NCBI GenBank assembly: GCA_002419215.1
Contig: DIFQ01000108.1
Location: 1 to 55,477 of the forward strand
Length of the DNA stretch: 55,477 nt
DNA from: Syntrophaceae bacterium UBA5744
GTDB lineage: Bacteria > Desulfobacterota > Syntrophia > Syntrophales > UBA2192
Reading direction: 5' to 3'
The translations under genes were made by a program, and so were the position numbers. Positions 1 through 8,426 of the stretch are shown one piece after another. The first letter of the stretch is position 1. Every line of letters begins with the position of its first letter. The notes beneath the pieces were generated by a model. It did no database searches. It had not been told where the DNA came from and worked only from the letters and a program-made list of their open reading frames with translations.

Positions 1-168
1 GGGATCGTCAGTTACTGCCATCCGGATCACAAGGTCTCCCTGGGCTTCATGGAAGGCGTCAACAACAAGATCCGTGTCATCCAGCGAAGAGCCTACGGCA
101 TCAAGGATCAGGAGTACCTCATGCTCAAGGTCATCGCGTCGTTTATCAAAGAACCGAAATCAACCTGA
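1..168 (+). CDS. ISL3-family transposase, C-terminal fragment (partial at window edge)
   Basis: The frame is open from the first base and encodes 55 residues before TGA. The residues FMEGVNNKIRVIQRRAYGIKD followed by EYLMLKV match the C-terminal end of ISL3-type DDE transposases, which carries the final catalytic Glu in a (L/M)EG-NNKIK context. The rest of the gene lies upstream of the window. The fragment sits at the edge of the AT-richer island and appears to have inserted into the following gene. Whether the complete element is functional cannot be judged from this piece. Confidence 0.85.
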   Translation, partial: GIVSYCHPDHKVSLGFMEGVNNKIRVIQRRAYGIKDQEYLMLKVIASFIKEPKST

Positions 169-197
169 TTTATGCACAACAAACCCGGAAGACCCAG
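1..197 (+). mobile_element. Right end of an ISL3-like insertion sequence
   Basis: Downstream of the transposase stop the sequence ACAAACCCGGAAGACCC (about 179-195) resembles the terminal inverted repeats of ISL3 elements, which often end in a GAAGA-rich stretch facing the transposase 3' end. The exact outer boundary is inferred, because the left inverted repeat and any target duplication lie outside the window. Confidence 0.5.
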
Positions 198-218
198 AAA
201 ATTAATAACTACTCTGAT

Positions 219-587
219 GTGACCAGGGGCTATTCAAAATGGTGGGGCAGAAAGACACTAGCTTGGTTTGATCCATCTATTTCAACTTTTAGACGTCATG
301 GCGTGGAGGTGAATATCAATCCGGAGCTAGGTCTAGAGATAAACGGGAATCCTCATCTTGTTAAATTGTATTTTAAAGCCGACCCGCTAGCGAGGGGACG
401 AGCTGAGATAATTCTCCATCTCATGAATATTACTCTGACACGTCTCTATAATGATAATGCCCCAGCGGTCGCTCTCATGGATATCCGTAATTCAAAGCTT
501 ATTACTGCGACACCGACTAATCCAAATATTGATGCCGCCCTCGATGCTGAAATGGCGTATATTTCGGCGATTTGGCCGCAGGTCTAA
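219..587 (+). CDS. Hypothetical protein, probably truncated at the N-terminus by the ISL3 element
   Basis: The 122-residue product (first possible start GTG at 219) has a well-conserved look, with YSKWWGRKTLAWFDPSI, then HGVEVNINPELGLEINGNPHLVKLYFKAD and a helical C-terminus. I do not recognise the family. The frame stays open upstream, across the presumed insertion-sequence end, without a good start or ribosome-binding site, and the coding pattern begins abruptly next to that end. I infer that the true N-terminus was removed by insertion and that this is a remnant. The stop codon overlaps the ribosome-binding site of qatA, so the gene was probably cotranscribed with the qat operon, though it is not one of the four standard qat genes. 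Confidence 0.55.
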   Translation: MTRGYSKWWGRKTLAWFDPSISTFRRHGVEVNINPELGLEINGNPHLVKLYFKADPLARGRAEIILHLMNITLTRLYNDNAPAVALMDIRNSKLITATPTNPNIDAALDAEMAYISAIWPQV

Positions 588-601
588 GGAGTGAGACAAA
601 T

Positions 602-2539
602 ATGACTATGCTGATTCCAGATCATGAGACTCAGGTTGATTTTCTGAATTACGAGTCAATCTCACGTACAGTCGTTGAATTACTAAAAGACAACCGTCAA
701 CGGGCTTTAACGATTGGGATCCATGGAGACTGGGGCGCCGGAAAGTCCAGCATCTTAAAAATGATCGAAAGCGACCTATCGGCCGACAAGAATGTCGCTT
801 GCCTATGGTTTAATGGATGGGCATTTGAGGGGTTCGATGATGCTAAGACCGTGCTGATCGAGGTGACGATCAGCGAGCTTTGCCGTCAGCGCTCAACTGT
901 CGGCAAGGTGAAGGAACTGGCGTCAAGTCTGCTAAAGCATGTGGATTGGTTGAAATTAGTGAAGCAAGGAAGTGGCGTGGCTTTCAATTTACTGACAGGG
1001 ATACCATCGCCGGACCAGATCAGAACGGTCATCGACGGTCTGAAATCCATTGCTTCGAATGTTGAAAATCTAAAACCTGACGATATTAACTCTCAACTGG
1101 GAGAGGTTGCATCATTCCTCAAACCAGAAGGGAACGGAGCACACGTCCCGGAAGTTATCCATACTTTTCGCACTGAGTTTCAAGCCTTGCTCAAAGAGGC
1201 AAAGATCGATCAACTAGTCGTGTTGATTGATGATCTCGACCGGTGCCTTCCCACAACAGCTATTGAAACGCTGGAAGCTATTCGGCTCTTCTTGTTCGTC
1301 CCTAAAACCGCTTTCATAATCGGGGCCGATGAGGCCATGATCGAATATGCAGTCCGTCAACATTTTCCCGACTTGCCTGTCACCTCCGGTCCGCTGCCAT
1401 ATTCCCGCAACTATCTTGAGAAGCTCGTGCAGGTCCCCTTCCGTATACCGGTGCTCGGTGCACAGGAGACACGTACCTATGTCACTCTCTTGCTTGTTGA
1501 AAGCATGGTCGGTGAAGACCACAAAGGCTTTCAGGATCTCCTTGAAAAAGCGAAAAATGGGCTTAGAAAGCCTTGGCTCGGATTCCCGCTGTCACAAGAA
1601 GACGTGCAGAAAGTTGATCCTTCAAGCCGTGATGTCTTGAATGCCGTCTTTGTGATGGCACAGCAGATCGGTCCGATCCTTGCTGAGGGCACTAAAGGTA
1701 ATCCGAGGCAGATCAAGAGATTCCTTAATGCTCTGCTTCTGAGACAGGCAATTGCACGGGCACGGGGGTTTGCCGATCTTATCAACCAGCCCGTATTGGC
1801 CAAGCTGATGCTCGCCGAGCGGTTCCAACCGGATTTCTATGAATATATTGCCACACAAGGAATGGTCTCGAAGGATGGCAAGGTTGCGGATCTTGTAAGA
1901 CTAGAGGACGCATGCATATCTTCAGGTAAAGCAGCAAAGGCAGATGCAGATAAGAAAGAGAAAACTAAAACAGAAGAGACTTTGCTAGATCTGAGCAAAT
2001 GGCTCGAACGTGACTGGCTTCGACGCTGGCTCAAGATCGATCCATCGCTGGCCGACGTCGACTTACGGCCATATATCTTCGCAGCAAGAGACAAACGTCT
2101 GTTGACCGGTGCCGAAGAACTTGGCGGCCTCGAAGGACTGATCACAAGGCTATGCGGGCCATCATTGACCGTGCGAAGTGCCGAGATGGAAGTCAAGGCA
2201 TTGCCTTCAGGAGACGTTGATACGATCTTCAATGCACTGCGTGAGCGTGTCCTCAGCTGCGGCAATTTCATTAGCGTACCTCCTGGAATCGACGGCCTTG
2301 GCATAGTGGCCAAGCACCATCCACGGTTTCAGAGTGAGGTCATCGCGCTCCTCGACAGTCTGGATCCAAAAGCGCTAGGCATGTGGGTGGTGAGGGGATG
2401 GGGCGAGTTCATAACGGACGCTAAGACGCGGGAGCAATTACGAATGGTTGTGGAGAAATGGGCGAACCAAAATGACAATCCCATCCTGAAGAAAGCAGCA
2501 GGCGCTGCACTGGCAGCCATGCGTAAGGGAGCAAAATGA
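602..2539 (+). CDS. qatA: QatA: KAP-family P-loop ATPase of the Qat anti-phage system
   Basis: This 645-residue protein is a STAND/KAP NTPase. The Walker A motif GDWGAGKSS is at about residues 42-50 and the Walker B motif VVLIDDLDRC at about 206-215. A KAP-type FNGWAFEG segment at about 70-77 and a sensor-like GNPRQIKRFLN region lie in the second half. It is the ATPase of the four-gene qatABCD system described among experimentally tested defence systems in 2020. The start at 602 is chosen because AAGGAG (586-591) stands 10 bases upstream; the longer in-frame ATG at 572 lies inside the preceding gene and lacks a site. The stop overlaps the qatB start, so the two are translationally coupled. 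The ATPase is presumably the sensor or regulator; its exact role is not established by sequence. Confidence 0.9.
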   Translation: MTMLIPDHETQVDFLNYESISRTVVELLKDNRQRALTIGIHGDWGAGKSSILKMIESDLSADKNVACLWFNGWAFEGFDDAKTVLIEVTISELCRQRSTVGKVKELASSLLKHVDWLKLVKQGSGVAFNLLTGIPSPDQIRTVIDGLKSIASNVENLKPDDINSQLGEVASFLKPEGNGAHVPEVIHTFRTEFQALLKEAKIDQLVVLIDDLDRCLPTTAIETLEAIRLFLFVPKTAFIIGADEAMIEYAVRQHFPDLPVTSGPLPYSRNYLEKLVQVPFRIPVLGAQETRTYVTLLLVESMVGEDHKGFQDLLEKAKNGLRKPWLGFPLSQEDVQKVDPSSRDVLNAVFVMAQQIGPILAEGTKGNPRQIKRFLNALLLRQAIARARGFADLINQPVLAKLMLAERFQPDFYEYIATQGMVSKDGKVADLVRLEDACISSGKAAKADADKKEKTKTEETLLDLSKWLERDWLRRWLKIDPSLADVDLRPYIFAARDKRLLTGAEELGGLEGLITRLCGPSLTVRSAEMEVKALPSGDVDTIFNALRERVLSCGNFISVPPGIDGLGIVAKHHPRFQSEVIALLDSLDPKALGMWVVRGWGEFITDAKTREQLRMVVEKWANQNDNPILKKAAGAALAAMRKGAK

Positions 2540-3426
2540 TGGGCACATCTGGTTCATCGAGAGGTCCGCAAAATAGTACGCCGCTCGTGCCCACGTGGCT
2601 TGACGAGCCACAATCTCAGCCACTTCCTGGCGGAACGGGTGAAGATATTCCCAATAATAATAGAAACCCGGCTCCGAACATCGGTGATGCGCCAACGGCA
2701 GGTGACCAAGACAATACGGAACAACCTGTTATTGTACATTCGCCAGAACCTGAGCGCTTTCGGCTTGCTCGGACTAATTTCACTCGTTTCGCCCGTTCGG
2801 GAGGCAATGATCGCAGAGCACTCCACCGGGCAGTGCGTGACTATGTCCGCACCGCCACAAGAGGCAGTGACAATGCGGTGAGACGCATGGGTGCGTCCCG
2901 CGCATCGGCCAGTAATGTTCTGGGTGTATTTCGGGGATTTCAGCGTGAGGGAATCGGAGAGACCCTCAGTCATTTGAATCTGCAGGATCTGGCCGGACGT
3001 TCTCCGCAGGATGTGTTCCTCGGCCTGACAGAGGTGATTTGTCGTGATGGCGGCTCGGTTGATGAAGCAATTGCCCGTGATGCGTGGCTCGAAACCGTAG
3101 CCGATATAGATCGGTTCGGGATCGACGATCTAACCACCCTTACGATCGATCAGATACGTGAGTTCTTTCTGAGTTTCATCGCCCATGCGATTGAAGTACG
3201 ACTCTATCAGGATATTGGTATTAACGGATTCCGAGTTGCCGGGGATATCGACGACATTGAGAACTTTGATGCCCAGCTTAGGAGTTACATCGAGCGTGCG
3301 GTGCGCGACTCCTTCATTTCCGAACTGACAGACCTGCCAGCAATGTCGGACAGCGATATACGGATGATAGTGGACCGGACGTATTCTGAGGCATGGGAGC
3401 TTCTTGAGTTGATAGGAGACCGATAG
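2539..3426 (+). CDS. qatB: QatB of the Qat anti-phage system
   Basis: A 295-residue protein with a low-complexity Gly/Ser/Pro/Asn-rich N-terminus (MGTSGSSRGPQNS) followed by a mostly helical, acidic body. Identity rests on position between the KAP ATPase and the QueC-like gene and on the characteristic MGTS-type start. Two adjacent ATGs exist, at 2536 and 2539. The second would expose Gly2 after removal of Met, which fits recalled reports that QueC-like enzymes in defence operons attach a deazaguanine base to an N-terminal glycine of their partner; I therefore prefer 2539. It overlaps the qatA stop by one base and is two bases upstream of qatC. Confidence 0.85.
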   Translation: MGTSGSSRGPQNSTPLVPTWLDEPQSQPLPGGTGEDIPNNNRNPAPNIGDAPTAGDQDNTEQPVIVHSPEPERFRLARTNFTRFARSGGNDRRALHRAVRDYVRTATRGSDNAVRRMGASRASASNVLGVFRGFQREGIGETLSHLNLQDLAGRSPQDVFLGLTEVICRDGGSVDEAIARDAWLETVADIDRFGIDDLTTLTIDQIREFFLSFIAHAIEVRLYQDIGINGFRVAGDIDDIENFDAQLRSYIERAVRDSFISELTDLPAMSDSDIRMIVDRTYSEAWELLELIGDR

Positions 3427-3427
3427 G

Positions 3428-4789
3428 ATGAGGCGTCACAGTATCATAGTGAGTCTGAACCCGGCTGACACACGGGAACTGGTTCTGAAGGATCCACATT
3501 CTCAAATCACGACCATACGTATTATCGAGGGTGAACGGCAATTTGGCTTTGGGCTGGGTCAAATGCTCGCGCAACTCTCGGACCGTGATATGTATCCTTC
3601 CGAAGCCGCCCTTGATCTTGCTATACTTTCGTTGGCAATAACCGCGGCTGATACGAGAATATCACGCACAACGGAATCGCAGGACAGTTGGACACGAGAG
3701 ATTGATCTATACGTACCAGTCAAGGACCCTGCCCTGTGGTTAGATAATTCGAACCTACTGGAACGCATGCTAAAATTCCTGACAGGTGATTTATGGCGTG
3801 TCTTCTTTCGCAGCCGTCCGAGCAGCCTCGAAAACCTAGTCGATATACCTGCAGGGCTTCTTGAAGCTCCATTCACAAGCGTTTGCCTGTTCTCGGGTGG
3901 ACTGGACAGCTTTGTGGGAGCCATAGACCTCCTCGGAGCAGGCGAGAATTCGATTTTCGTAAGCCACTATTGGGATTTGAGCACGAGTTTGCAGAAGCAT
4001 TGCGCCCGTCTTCTTGGAGCCGTCTATGACAATGTGGAGCCCCGCCACGTGAGAGCGCGCATAGGATTTCCTGATAGCCTTGTATCAGGGTCAGCACCCG
4101 AAATGTCAACTCGGGGACGGTCGTTTCTGTTTTTCTCATTGGCCACAATGGTTGCTAGCGCACTGGACGGCAACACTCCGATCTATGTACCTGAAAACGG
4201 CCTGATCTCGCTGAACGTTCCTCTCGATCCGTTGCGGTTGGGCGCATGGAGTACCCGTACAACACATCCATTCTACATGGCGCGGTGGCAGCAGCTTCTC
4301 GACAGCCTCGGCATCTCAGCTCGTCTTGAAAATCCATATCGTTTTAAAACGAAAGGTGAGATGCTCACTGAATGTGTGAATACGCAATTCCTCAAACAAA
4401 GTCTTGCGACGACTATCTCCTGTTCGTCCATCGCGAAAGCGCGCTGGAAGGGGCTATCGCCACGGCATTGTGGATTTTGCGTTCCTTGCCTAATCCGGCG
4501 AGCATCCATTCAAGTTGCATTTGGAGAGGATTCAACCGACTACCTTATTAGCGATCTCACAGCCCTACCTCTTAATGCAAAGCGCGTCGAAGCACAGCAT
4601 GTACGTTCTTTTCAGATGATGCGTCGGCGATTGAATCAACACCCTGAACTTGCGAATATTCTAATCCATAAATCAGGGCCTTTTTCGGACTATTCACAAA
4701 GGGAAATCGACGACTATATCGAAGTGTTTCGGCGAGGAATCGTCGAAGTCGGGAATATTGTTGACGACGTAATCGTAAGGCCATCATGA
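3428..4789 (+). CDS. qatC: QatC: QueC-like PP-loop ATPase of the Qat system
   Basis: This 453-residue protein has the N-type ATP pyrophosphatase loop SGGLDS at residues 156-161. It also has a QueC-like cysteine cluster, C332, C348, C351 and C354 (the CGFCVPC segment), expected to bind zinc. QueC makes 7-cyano-7-deazaguanine; in the Qat system the homologue is thought to act in defence rather than queuosine synthesis, probably acting on QatB (inference from family context). The roughly 150-residue N-terminal extension before the PP-loop is absent from housekeeping QueC and typical of QatC. GGAG lies upstream of the ATG, and the gene overlaps qatD by four bases (ATGA). Confidence 0.9.
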   Translation: MRRHSIIVSLNPADTRELVLKDPHSQITTIRIIEGERQFGFGLGQMLAQLSDRDMYPSEAALDLAILSLAITAADTRISRTTESQDSWTREIDLYVPVKDPALWLDNSNLLERMLKFLTGDLWRVFFRSRPSSLENLVDIPAGLLEAPFTSVCLFSGGLDSFVGAIDLLGAGENSIFVSHYWDLSTSLQKHCARLLGAVYDNVEPRHVRARIGFPDSLVSGSAPEMSTRGRSFLFFSLATMVASALDGNTPIYVPENGLISLNVPLDPLRLGAWSTRTTHPFYMARWQQLLDSLGISARLENPYRFKTKGEMLTECVNTQFLKQSLATTISCSSIAKARWKGLSPRHCGFCVPCLIRRASIQVAFGEDSTDYLISDLTALPLNAKRVEAQHVRSFQMMRRRLNQHPELANILIHKSGPFSDYSQREIDDYIEVFRRGIVEVGNIVDDVIVRPS

Positions 4790-5589
4790 ACAAGGAAGGA
4801 CAACCCCAGGGCTTTGACTTTCATTGCCATATTGATCTGCATCCTGACCCTGTTGCAGTTATTGACCTCTGTGAGCAGGAAGGTATTGTCGTTCTCGCCG
4901 TGACGACGACGCCGAAGGCATGGCCGCAAAATTGCAATTGGGCCGCCCGGAAATCCAATATTTTGGTTGCGGCCGGTTTGCATCCCGAGCTTGTCAATGA
5001 GCGATACGCTGAAGCTGACCTACTCGAACAGCAAATCCATGAAAGTCGGTTTGTTGGAGAGGTTGGGCTCGATGGCAGCCCAAGCATACTGAAGAGTTAT
5101 GACCAACAGAAGGAAATATTTGGCCGTATCCTCGATACAGCGCAGAAACGGGGCGGACGAGTTCTCTCTATCCACAGTCGACGAGCCGTACGAGATGTAG
5201 TCACGATGATTGAAGGGCGCACTGATCCAGAGCGAGTGCTCTGCATCCTGCACTGGTTTTCGGGCTCGGTTGCCGAGGCACGGAGAGCTGCTACTGCAGG
5301 CTGTTACTTCTCCATCAATCAAGCAATGCTCGATAACGATCGCGGACGAAAGCTGGTCAAATATTTGCCCATAAACCGGATGCTCACAGAAACGGATTCT
5401 CCGTTCAGTATGATTGGAAACAGCAGAAGCATGCCTTGGGATGTGATCACGACAGTGGAGCACCTTTCCGAAATACATGGTGTATCGTCTACCGAGATGA
5501 AAATATCGATATTCGCGAATGCTCGGCAAGTTCTGCATTTTGCTGGAGTCGAGATGCCATTCCGCAGAATAGACAAGCGGGCTGATTAG
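4786..5589 (+). CDS. qatD: QatD: TatD-family metal-dependent DNase of the Qat system
   Basis: This 267-residue protein belongs to the TatD branch of the amidohydrolase superfamily. It carries the metal-binding FHCHID motif near the N-terminus (H13, H15), GEVGLDG around residue 92, SIHSRR, LHWFSGS and the terminal TETDSPF motif with its catalytic Asp. All expected metal ligands are present, so it should be an active nuclease or hydrolase. It is the last gene of qatABCD and starts inside the qatC stop (ATGA overlap at 4786-4789). Within the Qat system it is presumed to be an effector or processing enzyme; this is family knowledge, not visible in the sequence. Confidence 0.9.
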   Translation: MNKEGQPQGFDFHCHIDLHPDPVAVIDLCEQEGIVVLAVTTTPKAWPQNCNWAARKSNILVAAGLHPELVNERYAEADLLEQQIHESRFVGEVGLDGSPSILKSYDQQKEIFGRILDTAQKRGGRVLSIHSRRAVRDVVTMIEGRTDPERVLCILHWFSGSVAEARRAATAGCYFSINQAMLDNDRGRKLVKYLPINRMLTETDSPFSMIGNSRSMPWDVITTVEHLSEIHGVSSTEMKISIFANARQVLHFAGVEMPFRRIDKRAD

Positions 5590-5689
5590 TGAGGATTATC
5601 GAAACGTATGGCTGTAAATTTGCTTAATTCTGAAGACATGAGGGCACCTAATCTGCACATAAGCCAGTAAGGAGGAAGGGTGGCGTACC

Positions 5690-5950
5690 ATGACAAGAGA
5701 TGAAATGCTTAGTATTCTGGACGAGCTCGCCAAACCGATAGACTTCGCGGATCTCATTGAACGAGGAGTCCTCAAGAAATCAGGGGCTTGGTTCATTGTA
5801 TTGAAGCCACGTGACATTCCAAGTCACGCATGGAGACAGGTCGATGCCTTAGCACAGACCAATCGAAATGGCGTAGTCACAACGAAGCTTAAATTCAAGA
5901 ATTGCTCCAAAGCGGCAGTTGCTCTGCGTAATAGATTGTTGAGAAAATAG
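5690..5950 (+). CDS. Hypothetical protein, 86 aa
   Basis: A small basic protein (MTRDEMLSILDELAKPIDFADLIERGVLKKSGAWFIV...) preceded by AAGGAGGAAG at about 5669-5678, a strong ribosome-binding sequence at slightly long spacing. The N-terminal half looks helical and is followed by a KSGAWFIV strand; no family is recognised. It opens a small plus-strand cluster with the 57-residue frame at 5955 and the split nuclease gene at 6112, with very short spacing, so the three are probably one operon. A regulatory or antitoxin-like role for the nuclease is conceivable but unsupported by a motif. Confidence 0.6.
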   Translation: MTRDEMLSILDELAKPIDFADLIERGVLKKSGAWFIVLKPRDIPSHAWRQVDALAQTNRNGVVTTKLKFKNCSKAAVALRNRLLRK

Positions 5951-5954
5951 AACG

Positions 5955-6128
5955 ATGTCTCCCAGGCATTTATCACAGAATGGGCTAAATGAGATGGATT
6001 ATCACTTGCCGCACATAGTTGGAGAGATCAATCTCGGCATTTTAATATTGCGAGCCAAAGAGCAGATCAAATTGACGAAGCGCAAAGCGACCATGTCAAT
6101 GGAGTCTATAAATGGGATTAACGGATAA
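5955..6128 (+). CDS. Possible small protein, 57 aa, between two cluster genes
   Basis: ATG at 5955 follows the previous stop by four bases and the frame runs to TAA at 6126-6128, overlapping the start of the nuclease gene by 17 bases. The product contains MDYHLPHIVGEINLGILILRAKEQIKLTKRK and ends INGING. The spacing and overlap look like translational coupling, and the frame fills an otherwise empty 161-base gap. Against it, no clear ribosome-binding sequence precedes the ATG and I recognise no homologue. Confidence 0.4.
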   Translation: MSPRHLSQNGLNEMDYHLPHIVGEINLGILILRAKEQIKLTKRKATMSMESINGING

Positions 6129-6873
6129 GTTCGTCGAAGCACTTCAATGCACAAGAGACATTGCAGGCAACAGTTATTTGCGATGCCTTCAGGATTCCGT
6201 AAAAACCATTGAATTGGCCTCTTCGACTGATGCGACGATTAAACAATATGTAGAGATGTTGCTTGCTCTTGCCAGCAAGAATAATTTTGCATTGAATAGT
6301 AAAGCAACGAACGAATTCGCCCAGATTTTAGGAGAGGCACATTTTTATGTGTTGTGTATGAAAAAGGGAATCACATTAAGACAAGTACCAAAGACAAAGA
6401 AAAGGACGCCAGATTTTTACTGCGACACAGGAGCATTGAAAATGTTTTATGAAGTCAAGACCTTGTCGGTAGTAAAAGGGGATTGGGGCATTAAGAATGC
6501 CCTGGAAGACGCTCTCAATGCACGAGTTGAGATTGATGCTCAATTGAAATCTGAGAAACGGGTAGCCTCGGCTGTCTCGGTAGTACAGCCTTATGGTGAC
6601 AAACCATACAGATCCGGGACCATCTATGCTGTGATCGATACATTACTCGAGAACGCGCGCAATAACATTAAAATCGAGCAGTATGCCAATCCTTACACAT
6701 TCCTCGTCATTAACCTTTGCCTCATCCCTCCTTTTCGTACAGAAAATTGCGTTCTGTGTCCGGCATATTCTGATTTCTACACGAATGGAACGAATCTAAC
6801 CGGTGATCTATGGGCGATAGCATTCGGTCGGCCAGACACGGTTAAACACAGCGACACATTAAAGTGCGCATAG
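6112..6873 (+). pseudogene. PD-(D/E)xK-like nuclease, 5' part of a gene split by IS630
   Basis: The first 244 codons (to 6843) are genuine. After that the frame enters the IS630 end and stops at 6873. A restriction-endonuclease-like core is visible: LGEAHFYVL (candidate first acidic residue), TPDFYCDTG (Asp), then MFYEVKTLS (ExK), followed by a helix. Such folds occur in restriction and other DNA-cleaving defence enzymes. Joining base 6844 to 7955, that is removing the element plus one TA copy, continues the frame directly into IYEIPEFEGKQ at 7954 onward and gives a 339-residue protein. The gene is therefore broken by one clean, probably recent insertion. The nuclease assignment rests on motif spacing alone. 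Confidence 0.65.
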
Positions 6874-7952
6874 ACGTTTCAGGGTAGCATTGCCCGTGCG
6901 CCATTCGTCGAACACATTCTCAACGGCGACGGGGACCGAAGCGAGCGTCGGGAAGTACTGATTATGCGTCGCCTTCCTCCGAGTCAGTTTCCAGACCCGT
7001 TCAACCGGGTTGAGCTCCGGGCTATAGGGCGGCATGAACTCCAGAGCAAAGCGTTTCCGGCACTTGTCCCGCCATTTTCGGTGCAGGCTGGCATGATGGT
7101 ATCTGACGTTGTCCAAAATCAGCACGACCCGGCGCCCGGCATGGCTGGAGAGCCGCCGGAGCTTTTTCAGAAACGTGAAGAACTTATCGGCGTTGAACCG
7201 ATTTACCTCACGGCTATACACGAACTTTCCGTCCCGGATGCGAACGGCACCAAAGTAGCCGATGCCCTCCCGGGTCGGATGGTGCAACAGGATGGGGTCC
7301 TTGATCTCCGGCGCAACCCACATCCGACAGGCCGAGCCGTGCTGCTCGAACCGGACCTCATCGAGGGCCCAGAGATCCACCGTGTCGTCCCGGGCCAGGG
7401 CGCGCAGTTTTTTTATATGCCGCCTGCCGAGCGGGATCGGCATGGGCCATCTTCGGCCGGGGCTTGCGCAGCCGGAACCCCAACTGGCGAAACAGCCGCT
7501 GACACTGCCGGACCCCCAGGGAGATGTCCCATTGCCGCTGCAGATACTGCGACAGGGTCGTGCCGTCCCATTGCCCGGACAGACCCACGGCACCGGGGGG
7601 CTTGCGCAAGACGCCTTCGAGGGCCTGCAGCTGCGAGGGGCTGAGGCTAGGGGTTCGGCCCGGACGGGCCTCGTCCATCAGCCCCGAAAATCCTCGCTCC
7701 TCGAACCGCGTCACCCAGTACGCGACGGTTCGGGGGGCATCGCCGAGCATCTGGGCCACCTGGTGGCCGCTCATGCCCTGGGCGACCAGCAGCACGGCAT
7801 GGAGCCGATGATCGTAGCGGGACTCTTCGGTTCGCCGGATCTCGTCCTGCAGGGACAAGATGGCACTCTGCGGATCGGATATCGTTAATCGTTTCATGAA
7901 GCGCAGCATACCACAAAACCGCATTATGCGCAATTATTTATGTCGTGACGTA
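6845..7952 (-). mobile_element. IS630-family insertion sequence, about 1108 bp
   Basis: The element is flanked by TA at 6843-6844 and 7953-7954, the target duplication of the IS630/Tc1 group. Its ends form an imperfect inverted repeat of about 26 bases: 6845-6870 against the complement of 7927-7952, sharing CGACA near the tip and TGCGCATA inside. It carries one transposase gene on the minus strand. TA occurs twice in tandem at the right end, so that boundary could shift by two bases. Its GC content is clearly higher than that of the surrounding island. Confidence 0.85.
6859..7897 (-). CDS. IS630-family transposase, two overlapping frames joined at a run of seven A
   Basis: The upstream frame starts at ATG 7897 (MKRLTISDPQSAIL). 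It encodes the helix-turn-helix region (QGMSGHQVAQMLGDAPRTVAYWV) and reaches AAYKK. The downstream frame continues from KKLRALARDD and carries the DDE catalytic triad: LWALDEVRF, LILDNVRYHH and PYSPELNPVERVW. The frames meet at AAAAAAA on the minus strand (plus-strand T run at 7408-7414), and the shift needed is +1 or -2. IS630 elements commonly produce transposase by slippage at A runs, so the element may be active; a disabling indel is the alternative. All three catalytic acids are present. The stop lies 14 bases from the element end. Confidence 0.8.
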
Positions 7953-7953
7953 T

Positions 7954-8241
7954 ATTTATGAGATACCGGAATTTGAAGGAAAGCAGAGCGAAGATAGGCT
8001 TCTCGGTAAATATGGAATTTTAGCCGACCCAGCATACAGTAATATAGCTGGAATGCTTTTTATAATTCATCCTCTGAGTAAGAAGAAACCAGATATTTGG
8101 GGGTTATTTAGGTCGAGAGATCTAAATACGTGGGATAATGAAAACCCGAATATTAAGCGCAACCTATTTACATTAGTCGGGCAGAATTGGAATGATGAGG
8201 CTGATACGAACAAGTTGAATCTATGTGGACCGCAGAAATGA
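7954..8241 (+). pseudogene. 3' part of the IS630-split nuclease gene
   Basis: This frame has no start of its own; the GTG at 7945 lies inside the IS630 terminal repeat. It encodes the 95-residue C-terminal end of the nuclease-like protein begun at 6112 (IYEIPEFEGKQSEDRLLGKYGILADPAYSNIAGMLFI...). Phase is preserved across the insertion, because the element plus one TA duplicate is 1110 bases, a multiple of three. The fragment ends at TGA 8239-8241 with no further damage, consistent with a recent disruption. Confidence 0.7.
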
Positions 8242-8426
8242 TGATGGAATTTATCATTTATCGTTTTGTTCTGTCTTTTGTTCGGAATTATCTATTGTAA
8301 TCTTTATACTCATTGACAGTCTGTCTGTCAATCGCACAGGTATATACGGACTAAGGAATACTCTTTTTCGATGTCCTGAGATTCTATCCCTACGCGTAAT
8401 CACTCTGCTGCTCGATTTTATGAGTA
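8242..8426. other. AT-rich convergent spacer
   Basis: The stretch lies between the split nuclease gene (plus) and the NACHT gene (minus). It contains no convincing frame and no clear terminator hairpin. A 70-codon frame at 8225-8437 has no ribosome-binding site and an implausible composition. Confidence 0.5.
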
